Shown here: positions 24,791 to 33,577 of the stretch, piece by piece
Layout: each line of letters begins with the position of its first letter
Numbering within the stretch: the stretch's first letter is position 1
NCBI RefSeq assembly: GCF_011170125.1
Contig: NZ_BLLN01000005.1
Location: 372,001-436,000, forward strand
Reading direction: 5' to 3'
DNA: 64,000 nt
Source of the DNA: Streptomyces diastaticus subsp. diastaticus
GTDB taxonomy: Bacteria; Actinomycetota; Actinomycetes; Streptomycetales; Streptomycetaceae
Translations under genes and position numbers: made by a program
The notes under the pieces: generated by a model
Database searches by the model: none
The model's input: only the letters and a program-made list of their open reading frames with translations
Told to the model about the DNA's origin: nothing

Positions 24791-25411
24791 CGCAAAGTCT
24801 GAACCCTGGGCGTACGGCCCACCCCATGCCAGGGCTGCCAGGGACGAGTCCAAGGTCTTCCCGGTCAGCGTACCCAAGCGCAGGGCGATGCCGGGGCATG
24901 GGCGCCACGCCGGGCCGGTTCCGTGAGGTGACGCCCATGGTTGGTGGAGACCGACGCCCTGACCGCGCCCGTACATGCGCCAGGCCAGGTTCCCGGTAGT
25001 GCCCCGGGCCACCTGGCCTCACGTCTTCCAGGAGCCCACGGCTCCCGACGTCTCCAACAGGCTACTGCGCCCAGCGCGCGGACATGAAGCTCGTCAGGCG
25101 CAGTTGAAAGAAGCAGCCGGTCTTCTTGGCGTCGGCGGCCGGGCTGGCGGTGTCGACCGGGACGCGCGGGTGGACGCAGTCGAGGTCGTACGCCTGCGCG
25201 TCCTCGCGCGCGCTCCCTCGCGGGCGGCCAGGCCGTGCGCCCGGAACAGGGCGAAGGTCTCATGCGGCGGGGGCTCGCACGAGCCGCTGGGACGGTCGGC
25301 GAGCGGCGCGAGGTCGACTGGGCCAGGTGAAACGCCCGCTCCTCTCGGGCTGATCGGCCGGCGTCCCCGATGATGGAGACCGCCCCCGGACAACGGATCA
25401 AGGGAGTACGC
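24791..25411. other. Gap with a possible decayed coding remnant
   Basis: About 620 bp. On the minus strand a frame ending at a TAG at 25062-25064 reads EDAQAYDLDCVHPRVPVDTA and then SPAADAKKTGCFFQLR. This looks like protein for about 50 codons, and an adjacent frame upstream reads ETFALFRAHGLAAREGAR. Together they suggest a frameshifted gene relic of unknown family. Nothing else is seen. Confidence 0.3.
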
Positions 25412-27055
25412 ATGGCGGTGGAGGCCGGCACACGGCAGGAGGAGCGCGTCGCGGGACGGGTGTGGACGGTACGCCTGGACCCTCACGGCCGCCCGTCCGC
25501 CGGCGCGGTGAAACTCTCCTGCTCCCGCCCGGCCTGCGCCGAGCAGCGCGTCCCCGGCGGCGCCGCTGCGGGACGCAAGGCCGCGATCGGCCACGTCAAC
25601 ACACACCTGGCCCGCATCCGCGAGGGCGGCGGGCCGCGCGGCGCGGCGTGGTGCGCCTGCCGCGCTGCCGACTGCGCGTGGCACACCCCCGACCTCACTG
25701 TCGGACGGCGGGGCGGGGCGAACCCGGCGGCGGAGGCGGTGCGGTGCGGCGGCCCGGTGGTCCTGACGGTGTACGCGGACCGCGCCGGAAGGCTGTGGCG
25801 GATCGCGGAGATGTGCGCGCGGTGCGCGGCCGCCACCCCCGACTGCCGGGTCCTGGACACCGCCCCGCCCGTGTCCCGCACCGCCCCGGCCGGGGCAGGT
25901 CAGGCATTGGGCGAGCCGGACATGCAGCCGGGGCCCGCAGTCGGCACGGTGGGCGAGGGCGCGGCGACGGTGTTCTCCGACCGCGCCTCCTCCCTCGCCG
26001 CCGACGCGACTTCGGCTGCCGTGCCGACTGTGCTCCCCCGCGCCCGCACCGGCTCACCGGCTCAAGCGTCCCGGCGGGCGAAGCGGTGGGGGAAGATCGC
26101 GCAGCGGACCGTGCCGCACGACCTCGAGCCCGATGTCCTGCGCCTGGAACTGGTCGAACTCGGGGATGCGTTCCGGGCCTACCAGCAGCGCCCCGAACCC
26201 GACCTCGTCCTGCTGGCCCATCTCCACGAGCGCAAGGCCCGCGCGTTCGCCCTGTGGGCCGACGTGAGCGGTGACGGCTCCCTGCGCCACGAGGCCAAGC
26301 GCGCCGAGAAGGCCGCGCAGACCACCCGCGAGATGCACGCCAACCGTGGCGGCCAGGTGGCCGGCGACACGGTCAGTGGGGACGGGCCGGTGGTGGAGCG
26401 GCTGCTGACCCGGCAGCAGGCCGTGCACGCACGCACCGTGCTGGACTACGTCGCCGCCCACGCCCGGCGCCCGGAGGCCGAGGTGCGCCTGGCGATGCTC
26501 ATGCTCACCCTGCGGGCCGCGCGCGCCGGCACCGGGAACATCACCGGCCAGGACCTCACCGGCTGGCTCCAGGCCGATGCCGAGCGGGTACTTCAGCATC
26601 TGGTCGCGGACGGGTGGCTGCGTCTGCCCGGCACCGTCGCCGAGGTGATGGCCTCCCGGTCCGAGGACCCCACCGCCATCACCGTCCCCACCCTCCTGCC
26701 GGAGCGGCCCCGCCCGTTCGGCTTCGGCAAGACCACCCGCGCGAGGATCTCCGGCTGGGCCCAGAAAGTCGTGGGCGACCGGAAGCTCCGCAAGAAGAAG
26801 CTGGGTGCCACCGCCCGGCTCCTGGCCCTGTACACCGCCGCCCACACCCGCCCCGACGGACGCCTCGGACGCCCCGAGGACGGCGGGCTGCTCCTGGACC
26901 AGGTCGCCACGTTCGCCGCCCTGGCCCCCGGCCAAGTCGCCGAGCACGCCGAGCTGCTGGTCGCCGCCGACTGGCTCACCGAAGCCGACACCGCTGGGGG
27001 ACGGCTGCGCGGACAGCTCACCGAGCGCGTCCTGCCGCTGTCAGGGCTGCTGTGA
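25412..27055 (+). CDS. Large Cys-rich accessory protein of unknown function
   Basis: 547 residues. ATG at 25412 chosen because AGGGAG lies 6 nt upstream. The N-terminal 140 residues contain many paired Cys/His (CSRPACAEQ, WCACRAADCAWHTPD, MCARCAAATPDC), likely zinc-binding. A helical middle part (about 220-330) and a C-terminal winged-helix-like region follow (RLLALYTAAHTRPDGRLGRP, LLVAADWLTEAD). I associate this architecture with actinomycete plasmid genes but cannot name a function. It stands alone between tap and the small Uma2-like gene. Confidence 0.55.
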   Translation: MAVEAGTRQEERVAGRVWTVRLDPHGRPSAGAVKLSCSRPACAEQRVPGGAAAGRKAAIGHVNTHLARIREGGGPRGAAWCACRAADCAWHTPDLTVGRRGGANPAAEAVRCGGPVVLTVYADRAGRLWRIAEMCARCAAATPDCRVLDTAPPVSRTAPAGAGQALGEPDMQPGPAVGTVGEGAATVFSDRASSLAADATSAAVPTVLPRARTGSPAQASRRAKRWGKIAQRTVPHDLEPDVLRLELVELGDAFRAYQQRPEPDLVLLAHLHERKARAFALWADVSGDGSLRHEAKRAEKAAQTTREMHANRGGQVAGDTVSGDGPVVERLLTRQQAVHARTVLDYVAAHARRPEAEVRLAMLMLTLRAARAGTGNITGQDLTGWLQADAERVLQHLVADGWLRLPGTVAEVMASRSEDPTAITVPTLLPERPRPFGFGKTTRARISGWAQKVVGDRKLRKKKLGATARLLALYTAAHTRPDGRLGRPEDGGLLLDQVATFAALAPGQVAEHAELLVAADWLTEADTAGGRLRGQLTERVLPLSGLL

Positions 27056-27195
27056 CACGCCCCGCCCACCGTGCCGGCGGCCTCGCGTACCGCCACCCCC
27101 GGGTGCGCGCACGCAGCAGCGGCATCGGGACCGTCCGGCGCACAGGATCGGCTCAGGCCGGTGACCACCAAACGCCCGCATCGGAGGTATGACCT

Positions 27196-27459
27196 GTGTC
27201 AGGACCGGATCTACCGCCGGCGACCGCGCCGATGACCGTCGAGGCGCTGATAGGGCGGTGGCCGACGGGGGCCGAGAAGGTGGAACTCGTCCACGGAGTG
27301 ATGGTCTTCGCCAGCCATTTCGACGAACGGGACCTCGATACGGCCCGGCGCGCCTATCCAGGCCGTCGCCCCGTCATCAACGCCGACGGCGGCCTGGAGA
27401 TCCATCCAGCCGGCCCCGGCCGGCCCGTCCCGCTCCTGGGCGATCCGCACCACCTCTGA
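27196..27459 (+). CDS. Small Uma2-like (DUF820) protein, short form
   Basis: 87 residues, GTG start with GGAGG 8 nt upstream. PMTVEALIGRW and EKVELVHGVMV match the start of Uma2-family restriction-endonuclease-like proteins, but the catalytic C-terminal half is absent. It is either a truncated Uma2 or one of the short stand-alone versions seen in Streptomyces. Role unknown. Confidence 0.45.
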   Translation: MSGPDLPPATAPMTVEALIGRWPTGAEKVELVHGVMVFASHFDERDLDTARRAYPGRRPVINADGGLEIHPAGPGRPVPLLGDPHHL

Positions 27460-27589
27460 GTCGCCTCATCGTCCCGGCGGCCGATCGCACCATGGCAGGG
27501 AACCGGCCAGGTGCTCTCCGGGGCCGTCACCCATACGGCTGAGGGTCGTTTCCGGTGTGGACCAACACATCGGATGCTAAGGAGGCCCA

Positions 27590-29437
27590 GTGGGCCCGTC
27601 GTTTGTAATCGAGCGGCTCGAATTCCAGCGGGGCGACGTCTGGTACGCCCGCTACTTCAGGGGCCTGGTGACCTTCCTCGTGGGCCACTCCAAGGCCGGA
27701 AAGTCCACCGCGCTGGAAGCGCTGCTCTACCCATTGGGCCTTCTCACGGCAACCGTCATGCCGGAGGTCCGCGGCTGCCGGCAGGTCCGGCTTGTCTTCC
27801 GGGTTGCCGGAACCCGCTGGCAGGCCACCCGCAGCGGATCGAACCCGCGGGCACGGGTGTCCTTGAAGAACCTCGACGACACCGGCGAGATCGAGCACCT
27901 GCTGCCGGTCACGAGCGCGAAGGCCGGGGAGATGACGGCCGGCGCCTTCGTCCAGGACCTGCTCGGCCTGCCGCAAGCGGCCCGGGGAGCCACGCGTGTC
28001 GGGCTGGACGACTTCTACAGCACCGTCATGGCGCTGCGGCAGAACACAATCGCCTCCGAGTTCCTCGGCGGAGGAAAGGACGAGGCGAGGGTCCTTGCCC
28101 TGGAAGTGCTCCTTGGCCTGTGGAACGAGGACCTTGCCGGACTGGAGAAGAACGCTTCAGAAGCCGCGTCCCGGTACCGGGCGGCACGGTCCGCTCTGGC
28201 GGCGTTCAAGAAGCTACGGGACAGCGGCGCTCTGGCCGACCCGGCCAGCGTCCGCGCCGCGTACGAGCAGAAGCAGCGCGAGCACCGCGCAGCGGCGCAG
28301 CGGTGGCAGGAGGCCGATGCGGCGCTCAAGGTCGCCGTCGGGGAGCGCGGGCGGCTCGTCGCCCTGCACCAGGCGGCCGAGACCCAGCGCAGGAAGAGTG
28401 CGAAGCAGGCTGTCGCCGCCCACGCCAAGGTGAACGGCGCCACCGCCGAGCACGCACGCGCCGAGGGCGAACTCGCCACCCTGCTGGCACCCATGCCGCA
28501 GGACTGCACCTGCTGCGGACAGCCCCTCCCCGACCGGGAGCCGGGCCTGTGCCTCCAATGCGGTCAGTTGCACGACGGCTTGGAAGACCGGCGCGAGCAG
28601 CAGATCGCCGCGGCCCGTGCGAAGGTGGACCGGCTCCTGCTCAGGCTGCGGAGCCTTCAGGAGGCGTCGGCTGCCGCCGGCGACCAGGCCGCCGAGGCAG
28701 ATACGGCAGCCGCGGCCGCGCTCACCGCCCGCGACGCCTACGACGAAGGCCATCTCCAGCCTGCCCGCAAGGCCGCGCAACAGGCCGAGAAGGAGGCACA
28801 CGGCCTGAGCCGCGACGTCGCCCAGCTCAAGGAGCGCCTGGAGTCGGCCGACTACATCAGCGCCCAGGAACAGGTCATCCGGGCGGCCAAGGAACAGATG
28901 GACGCGGCGCAGGCCGCCCGGGACGCCGCGGTCACCGCCCACGACGTGCGCCGCAAGGAAGTCACCGGCCGCTGGTCGGAGTTCTTCCTTGCCCGGCTGA
29001 AGCAGATCAACCCCGACGTCGAGACCGCCCACATCGACCCCGCCGACTTCACCACCCGCGTCAAGGAACGGCACACAGCCGACAAGACCTTCGCCGAGAG
29101 CTCGGTCGCCGGAAGCCCCAAGGTGGCCACCAACGTCGCGCTGCTGCTGGCCCTGCGCGATCTCGGCCGGGTCGACCGCGGCGTCCGAGTGCCGCCGCTG
29201 ATGGTCATCGACTCGCCGCTGGCCGGCCTCGGAGCACAGGGCCTGGACCACGACACCGGCCTGCGCCTGATCGACACCCTCATCGACATCGCCGACGACC
29301 CCTCCCCCGACGGCTACGCCTGCCAGGTCATCGCCGCCACCAACGACCCCCTCCCCCGCCCCTATCCCGGCGTGCGCGAAATCCGCATCGACACCGACAA
29401 CCGCTTCTTCGACCACGCCCCACGCCGCGACAACTGA
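27590..29437 (+). CDS. Rad50/SMC-like ATPase with zinc hook
   Basis: 615 residues, GTG with AAGGAGG 6 nt upstream. Walker A near the N-terminus (LVGHSKAGKSTALEAL), two coiled-coil arms (about 185-300 and 330-460), a Cys hook at about 306-326 (CTCCGQPLP then CLQCGQ), and a C-terminal ATPase lobe with NVALLLALRDLGR and Walker B/D-loop VIDSPLAGLG. The architecture is that of Rad50 in miniature (bacterial SbcC and Rad50 are much longer). No SbcD/Mre11 nuclease is adjacent; the convergent neighbour is a helicase-nuclease. The role may be DNA end processing or phage defence; neither is proven. Confidence 0.75.
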   Translation: MGPSFVIERLEFQRGDVWYARYFRGLVTFLVGHSKAGKSTALEALLYPLGLLTATVMPEVRGCRQVRLVFRVAGTRWQATRSGSNPRARVSLKNLDDTGEIEHLLPVTSAKAGEMTAGAFVQDLLGLPQAARGATRVGLDDFYSTVMALRQNTIASEFLGGGKDEARVLALEVLLGLWNEDLAGLEKNASEAASRYRAARSALAAFKKLRDSGALADPASVRAAYEQKQREHRAAAQRWQEADAALKVAVGERGRLVALHQAAETQRRKSAKQAVAAHAKVNGATAEHARAEGELATLLAPMPQDCTCCGQPLPDREPGLCLQCGQLHDGLEDRREQQIAAARAKVDRLLLRLRSLQEASAAAGDQAAEADTAAAAALTARDAYDEGHLQPARKAAQQAEKEAHGLSRDVAQLKERLESADYISAQEQVIRAAKEQMDAAQAARDAAVTAHDVRRKEVTGRWSEFFLARLKQINPDVETAHIDPADFTTRVKERHTADKTFAESSVAGSPKVATNVALLLALRDLGRVDRGVRVPPLMVIDSPLAGLGAQGLDHDTGLRLIDTLIDIADDPSPDGYACQVIAATNDPLPRPYPGVREIRIDTDNRFFDHAPRRDN

Positions 29438-29644
29438 CCCTCTGTGCCTGCACTTTCATAGAAGAGCCCAGGACGGCCGCCAGCCGTCGCCACGCCCGGA
29501 TGGCCGACGCCCACAGCTGCGCCACCGCCTGGAAAGGTGCAGCCGCGGGCCCGCCACGGGGCCCTCACCCGCCTCGCGGACGTACAACGAGGTCGGCACC
29601 CTTCCCGCCCCGCTCGGCTGAAAGACGGTTGACGGAACTTAAGC

Positions 29645-29672
29645 AGCCCGCCGTGGCTTTCAGCGGCGGGCT
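29645..29672. terminator. Hairpin between convergent ATPase and helicase genes
   Basis: AGCCCGCCG (29645-29653) and CGGCGGGCT (29664-29672) form a perfect 9-bp stem with a 10-nt loop. It overlaps the stop codon of the helicase gene and can serve both strands. Confidence 0.6.
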
Positions 29673-32050
29673 CCCTCGTGCAGGTGCCGGCGCAGCTGTG
29701 CGCGCAGCTGCGCCAAAGGGGCGCTCGCGCCGAGCCTCCGCAGGAAGTCGGCGGCTTCCCAGGTGATCAGGCCCCCCTGGCGGGAGAGGTACAGGCCGAC
29801 CTGGTCGATACCGAACTCGTCGTCGTAGTCCAGCAGGAGGTATCCGGCGAGCTGGTAGATCTCCTCGCGGCCCAGGCGGCGGGGGTCCTTGGTGGCTTTG
29901 CAGTCCAGCAGCAGGCCGCCGAGGATGTAGTCGGCGTCGGCACCGCCGATGTCACCACTGCCCGCGAAGACCGGACCACACACGCGGGCCCGTTGCGGTA
30001 GAGCCCGGAAGGCGGCGAACGGTCCCTCGGCGAGCCGCATCTGCTGGTCGATGTCGGTCACGACGTACTCGGGGACCGCCGCGGTGAGGTCGTCCAGGGT
30101 CGTGGCGGGGGTGGCAGAGCTGAGCATGCTGAAGCGGCGGATCTCACCGGTGCGGGCGATGTCCTCGAAGAAGCCGGCCACGAAGCACAGCCGGATGAGC
30201 GCGTTCTCTTCCAGGCTGCCGGGGTCGGCGAGGTAGGCATCGACGGTGACCAGCAGCTCCCTGCCCGCCGCGTGCAGGGCCTTGCGGGCCCCACGCGCCG
30301 GTGCGCCGCGCAGCGGTCCGGTCTCGTCAAGGAACATGACGCCGGCGACAACGGCCAGTCCGAGCCGCCCACCGAGGCTGAGACGGAGGCGGTAGTCGAC
30401 GGCGTGCCCGAGGGCCGACCCGTTCGGGTACTGCACGTCAATCGGCTGCACCGGGTGAGGGAGGCCGGCGATACGCGCCTGGTAGTCGCCCACCAGGTTC
30501 TGGCTATTCGGGAGGTGTGCGGCCATGAACTGCGAGATCGGTGAGGAGTCGTACTTCAGCTGCCCAGTCAAGGACAGCTCGATCATGGGCCGCCCGGCCA
30601 CCGTGCCGTCCCGGCCGGCGTCGGCCATGGTCTTTTCGTACTCGTCGATCCAGGCGATGCCCTCGGTGTCCAGCAGATGGCGGGCACGGGTGACCGCGAC
30701 GTAGATCAGGCGGGCCTCGCTCGCATTCAGCGCGCGCTGCAGGCCCAGGTCGTCCACCGACGGGGCCATGAAGCCCTTGCCGATGCGTACCGACGGCCAC
30801 TCCCGTCCCTTGGCCTTGTGCGCGGTGGAGACGGTGACTTGCGCCTTCTCCACCGGAGAGAGGCGGTCCACCGCGGCGATGATCTGGTCAGGGCCGTAGG
30901 TGTCGACCAGTTGCACGATCGCTTTGAGATCCTGGCCGGCCTTGTCCTGGTCGGCGTACTCCTGCACCTCGCCCCAGGAGGAGAACAAGAACAGCTCCGG
31001 GTGGCTGGTGCGCTGCCCGGCCTTGAGCTCGATCGCGGCCTTGGCGATGCGCTGCAGCGCGCTGCCCCCGCCGGTCAGCGCCACCGGGACGCCGAGCTCC
31101 AGGTAGGACAGGACCTCGCTCATCGCGTCCACGTTGCCCCGGCACAGCACCGCCTCGGGCTGGGCCACCTCGCCGACGCGGGAGCCGGGGCCGTGGCCGG
31201 TCAGCTGCATCTCCGACTCGGCGTGCCCCAGCCACCGGTTGGCCACCTCGGCGATGGCCGGGCCGAAGCGGAAGGACTGGGTCAGGCGCAGTTGCTCGGC
31301 CGGGAAGCCGGTCATCACATCGCGCGCGTTGCGCCAGCCGTAGATCTGCTGGGCCGGGTCCCCGACACACACCCGCTGTGCGTCCTGGGCGAGGAAGACC
31401 TCCTCCAGGACAGGGTTGGTGTCCTGGGCCTCGTCCAGCAGGACGAAATCCGCCCCGAGCTGCGGGGAGGTCATCGCCCACAGCTTCATGTAGTGGTCGT
31501 GCTCGAACCGCAGCCGGCCCGCGGGCGAGCAGATGTCCTCCCACGCACGATGCGCGTAGGGCAGCAGAGTGCGGGCGAGATAGTCCTGGCCAAGGCCGTC
31601 GAGGCCGTTGACCGGCTCCATGTGGCGGGCCATGACCTGCCGGTCGGTGGTGTAGCAGAACTTGCGGACCATGCCCATCACCAGACGCGCGGCGTGAGTG
31701 ACCTTGATCCGGGGGGAGCCCACGTCAAGGTCGCGGGTGATGCCGAGCAGGCGGGCGGTGTGCTTGGCGGGGATCCTCGCCGAGGCGTCCAGACGCTCAC
31801 GGTAGTGGTGGCCGACAGCACGGAAGGCCAGGGAGTGCGCGGTACGGCACTCCACGTTCGGCCCGAAGCGTGCGCGGGCGTCATCGGCGATCGCCCGGTT
31901 GAACGCCACGTACAGCCCGCGTCTGCGGGTCGCGGCGCCCATCAGGATGAGTGTCGAGGTCTTGCCGGTTCCCGCTCCGGCGACCAGGGCCAGGTCCCGG
32001 CCGGAAGCGAACACCTCACGGGCAGCCTGCTGCTCCTTCGTCGGCTCCAT
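29660..32050 (-). CDS. UvrD/Rep-type helicase fused to a C-terminal PD-(D/E)XK nuclease
   Basis: 796 residues. Superfamily 1 helicase motifs in order: I VAGAGTGKTSTL, II LLDEAQDTNPV, III GDPAQQIYGWR, IV region LTQSFRFGPAIA, V VSTAHKAKGREW, VI YVAVTRARHLL. From about residue 640 a second domain ends in a Cas4/RecB-like nuclease signature: ADYILGGLLLDCKAT, then EEIYQLAGYLLLDY (D-x-K and QxxxY). It thus combines DNA unwinding and cutting in one chain. ATG at 32050 is chosen with AGAGGAA 10 nt upstream; the frame is open further. It is convergent with the zinc-hook ATPase. Confidence 0.82.
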   Translation of the reverse strand: MEPTKEQQAAREVFASGRDLALVAGAGTGKTSTLILMGAATRRRGLYVAFNRAIADDARARFGPNVECRTAHSLAFRAVGHHYRERLDASARIPAKHTARLLGITRDLDVGSPRIKVTHAARLVMGMVRKFCYTTDRQVMARHMEPVNGLDGLGQDYLARTLLPYAHRAWEDICSPAGRLRFEHDHYMKLWAMTSPQLGADFVLLDEAQDTNPVLEEVFLAQDAQRVCVGDPAQQIYGWRNARDVMTGFPAEQLRLTQSFRFGPAIAEVANRWLGHAESEMQLTGHGPGSRVGEVAQPEAVLCRGNVDAMSEVLSYLELGVPVALTGGGSALQRIAKAAIELKAGQRTSHPELFLFSSWGEVQEYADQDKAGQDLKAIVQLVDTYGPDQIIAAVDRLSPVEKAQVTVSTAHKAKGREWPSVRIGKGFMAPSVDDLGLQRALNASEARLIYVAVTRARHLLDTEGIAWIDEYEKTMADAGRDGTVAGRPMIELSLTGQLKYDSSPISQFMAAHLPNSQNLVGDYQARIAGLPHPVQPIDVQYPNGSALGHAVDYRLRLSLGGRLGLAVVAGVMFLDETGPLRGAPARGARKALHAAGRELLVTVDAYLADPGSLEENALIRLCFVAGFFEDIARTGEIRRFSMLSSATPATTLDDLTAAVPEYVVTDIDQQMRLAEGPFAAFRALPQRARVCGPVFAGSGDIGGADADYILGGLLLDCKATKDPRRLGREEIYQLAGYLLLDYDDEFGIDQVGLYLSRQGGLITWEAADFLRRLGASAPLAQLRAQLRRHLHEGARR

Positions 32051-32510
32051 GGCCAAGGGGTTCCTCTCTGGGAAGCGCGGCTTCATATACCGCAACCCCA
32101 GAGGCTGAAGCAGCCGATGACCAACCGTCAATACAGTCATACGTTCGGTAGCCAGTTCCAGCCGAACCTGGGCGGGCCTGCAACGCGGCACCGAGAGCCT
32201 GTGTGCTGCCGGTTTCCCCCTCCCCCGCCCCTCGGCGATCCACCCCGTCGACGCAATCAGGCCAACGAACTTCCTTGATTTCGAGAGGAGTTGTCGGTCC
32301 TGGTTTCTATGCTGCCGCAGGTTGGGGAACCGGTCGGCACCGCGCTGGTGCCCGGCCGCGTGACCAGATGGGAGGTGCGGGATGCCGACGTGTACCCGCC
32401 GGGCCAAGTCGACCCGGCGCTTATGCCGCCGCGAGGCCCCCGAGTGGCCCCGCTACGACGATCTTCCCAGGGGTACCAACGGAACTCGCTGGTCAGGGGC
32501 TGTCGGGTGC
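32051..32510. other. Gap upstream of the helicase and after the PPTase
   Basis: About 460 bp holding the promoter side of the helicase gene and the 3' end of the PPTase transcript. No gene, RNA or repeat is apparent. It is a candidate border between the accessory island and the biosynthetic cluster. Confidence 0.4.
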
Positions 32511-33341
32511 TTACGTAGATCGTTTCCCACGCTGGCGGTGCGATTTTCCCGCAGCCCTGACCAGTGGCGGATCAGGGTCGCGGCCAGCCCGAGACGGGTC
32601 GACGATGCCCACCAGTACCGCCGTGGCCACATGCCCCTGCTCTATCCCGCCTCGGGTTCGCCAGCGCCCCGTGAAGTGTTGGATCCGCTCTCCGGCCACG
32701 ACCGGGCCAGGGACGAGGAGAGTCGCCGTAAAGGTCCCTCGGTCGGGATCGGGGGCGACGACGCACTCACTGAAGTCCAGCCATTGAGCTGTCATCGGAA
32801 ACCACGCCTTGAAGACGCTCTCCTTGGCGCTGAAGATCAGCCGGTCCCAGGCGGTGTCCGGGCGTCGCTCCGAGAGCCTCAGGGCGGCGTCACGCTCCTC
32901 GGAAAGCAGTACGGCTTCTTCGACTCCGTCAGGGAGCGGATCATGCGGCTCGGCGTCCACGCCGATCGAGATGACCACCGAGCGGCGCGCCACAGCTGCG
33001 GCGCGGTAACCGTCGCAGTGTGTCATGCTCCCGACGATCCCGTCGGGCCACACCGGGGACCGGTGCTCTCCAGGCAGACTCGGCGCCGAAGGCACGCCGA
33101 GTCGCGCCATTGCCGTGCGTGCGCACATTCGCACTGCGGCGAACTCACGCCGACGCTTCTCCACAGCCCTGGCAACCAGATCAACCTCTTCCGGGTACAG
33201 GGACGAGGTGACGTCAGGGGGATCGGCGAACAGCTCAGAGACCTCTATGCCACGGGGCAGCAGCCCTGCCAGAAGTGCTGATGTGCCCATGCAGCCGCAT
33301 GCAGTCGCCGAAGGCATGTCGTTCAGGCTGGTCCCCGCCAT
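32511..33341 (-). CDS. 4'-Phosphopantetheinyl transferase, Sfp/EntD type
   Basis: 276 residues. Motifs: PVWPDGIVGSMTHCDGY (P1/P1a), ISIGVDAEPHDPL (Mg-binding Asp/Glu) and FSAKESVFKAWFP (P3). The enzyme moves phosphopantetheine from CoA to the serine of carrier domains, so it activates the ACP/PCP domains of the NRPS cluster. ATG at 33341 with AAGGA about 10 nt upstream. Placed at the cluster edge on the same strand as the NRPS genes but separated from them by the ABC-F and thioesterase genes. Confidence 0.88.
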   Translation of the reverse strand: MAGTSLNDMPSATACGCMGTSALLAGLLPRGIEVSELFADPPDVTSSLYPEEVDLVARAVEKRRREFAAVRMCARTAMARLGVPSAPSLPGEHRSPVWPDGIVGSMTHCDGYRAAAVARRSVVISIGVDAEPHDPLPDGVEEAVLLSEERDAALRLSERRPDTAWDRLIFSAKESVFKAWFPMTAQWLDFSECVVAPDPDRGTFTATLLVPGPVVAGERIQHFTGRWRTRGGIEQGHVATAVLVGIVDPSRAGRDPDPPLVRAAGKSHRQRGKRST

Positions 33342-33360
33342 GTCTCGAAGTCCTTCATCT

Positions 33361-33546
33361 GTAAACGCCGAGCACCGCAGAGTCCGTGCCCGCGTCGACC
33401 ACGCCTTCGCCCGCATGAATATCTACACGATCCTCCGCGACTTCCGGCAACGCGGCGATGACCTCCATCACGCCGTCCAGGCCTTCGCCCACAGGCACAA
33501 CCTCGCCCTCACCGCATGGCTAGAAGGCCGCGATCACAGGTCCTGA
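33361..33546 (+). pseudogene. IS5-family transposase, C-terminal relic
   Basis: The frame reads EHRRVRARVDHAFARM, then ILRDFRQRGDDLHHAV and HRHNLALTAW, which is the conserved end of an IS5/IS4-group transposase (compare H-R-R-x-R-x-x-V-E-H-x-F-x-R-M). The catalytic part is gone. Together with the IS3 relic at 9753 it shows past insertion activity at both sides of the island. Confidence 0.65.
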
Positions 33547-33577
33547 CCTGCCCGAACACAACCTTCTGCAACACCCT

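Noticed and set aside
27590..29437. Naming the ATPase SbcC or a Lamassu LmuB
   Set aside because: It is much shorter than SbcC, has no SbcD next to it, and no Lamassu effector is adjacent.
32051..32407. Longer helicase start
   Set aside because: The extra residues do not resemble a helicase N-terminus; the conserved region begins shortly after the ATG at 32050.
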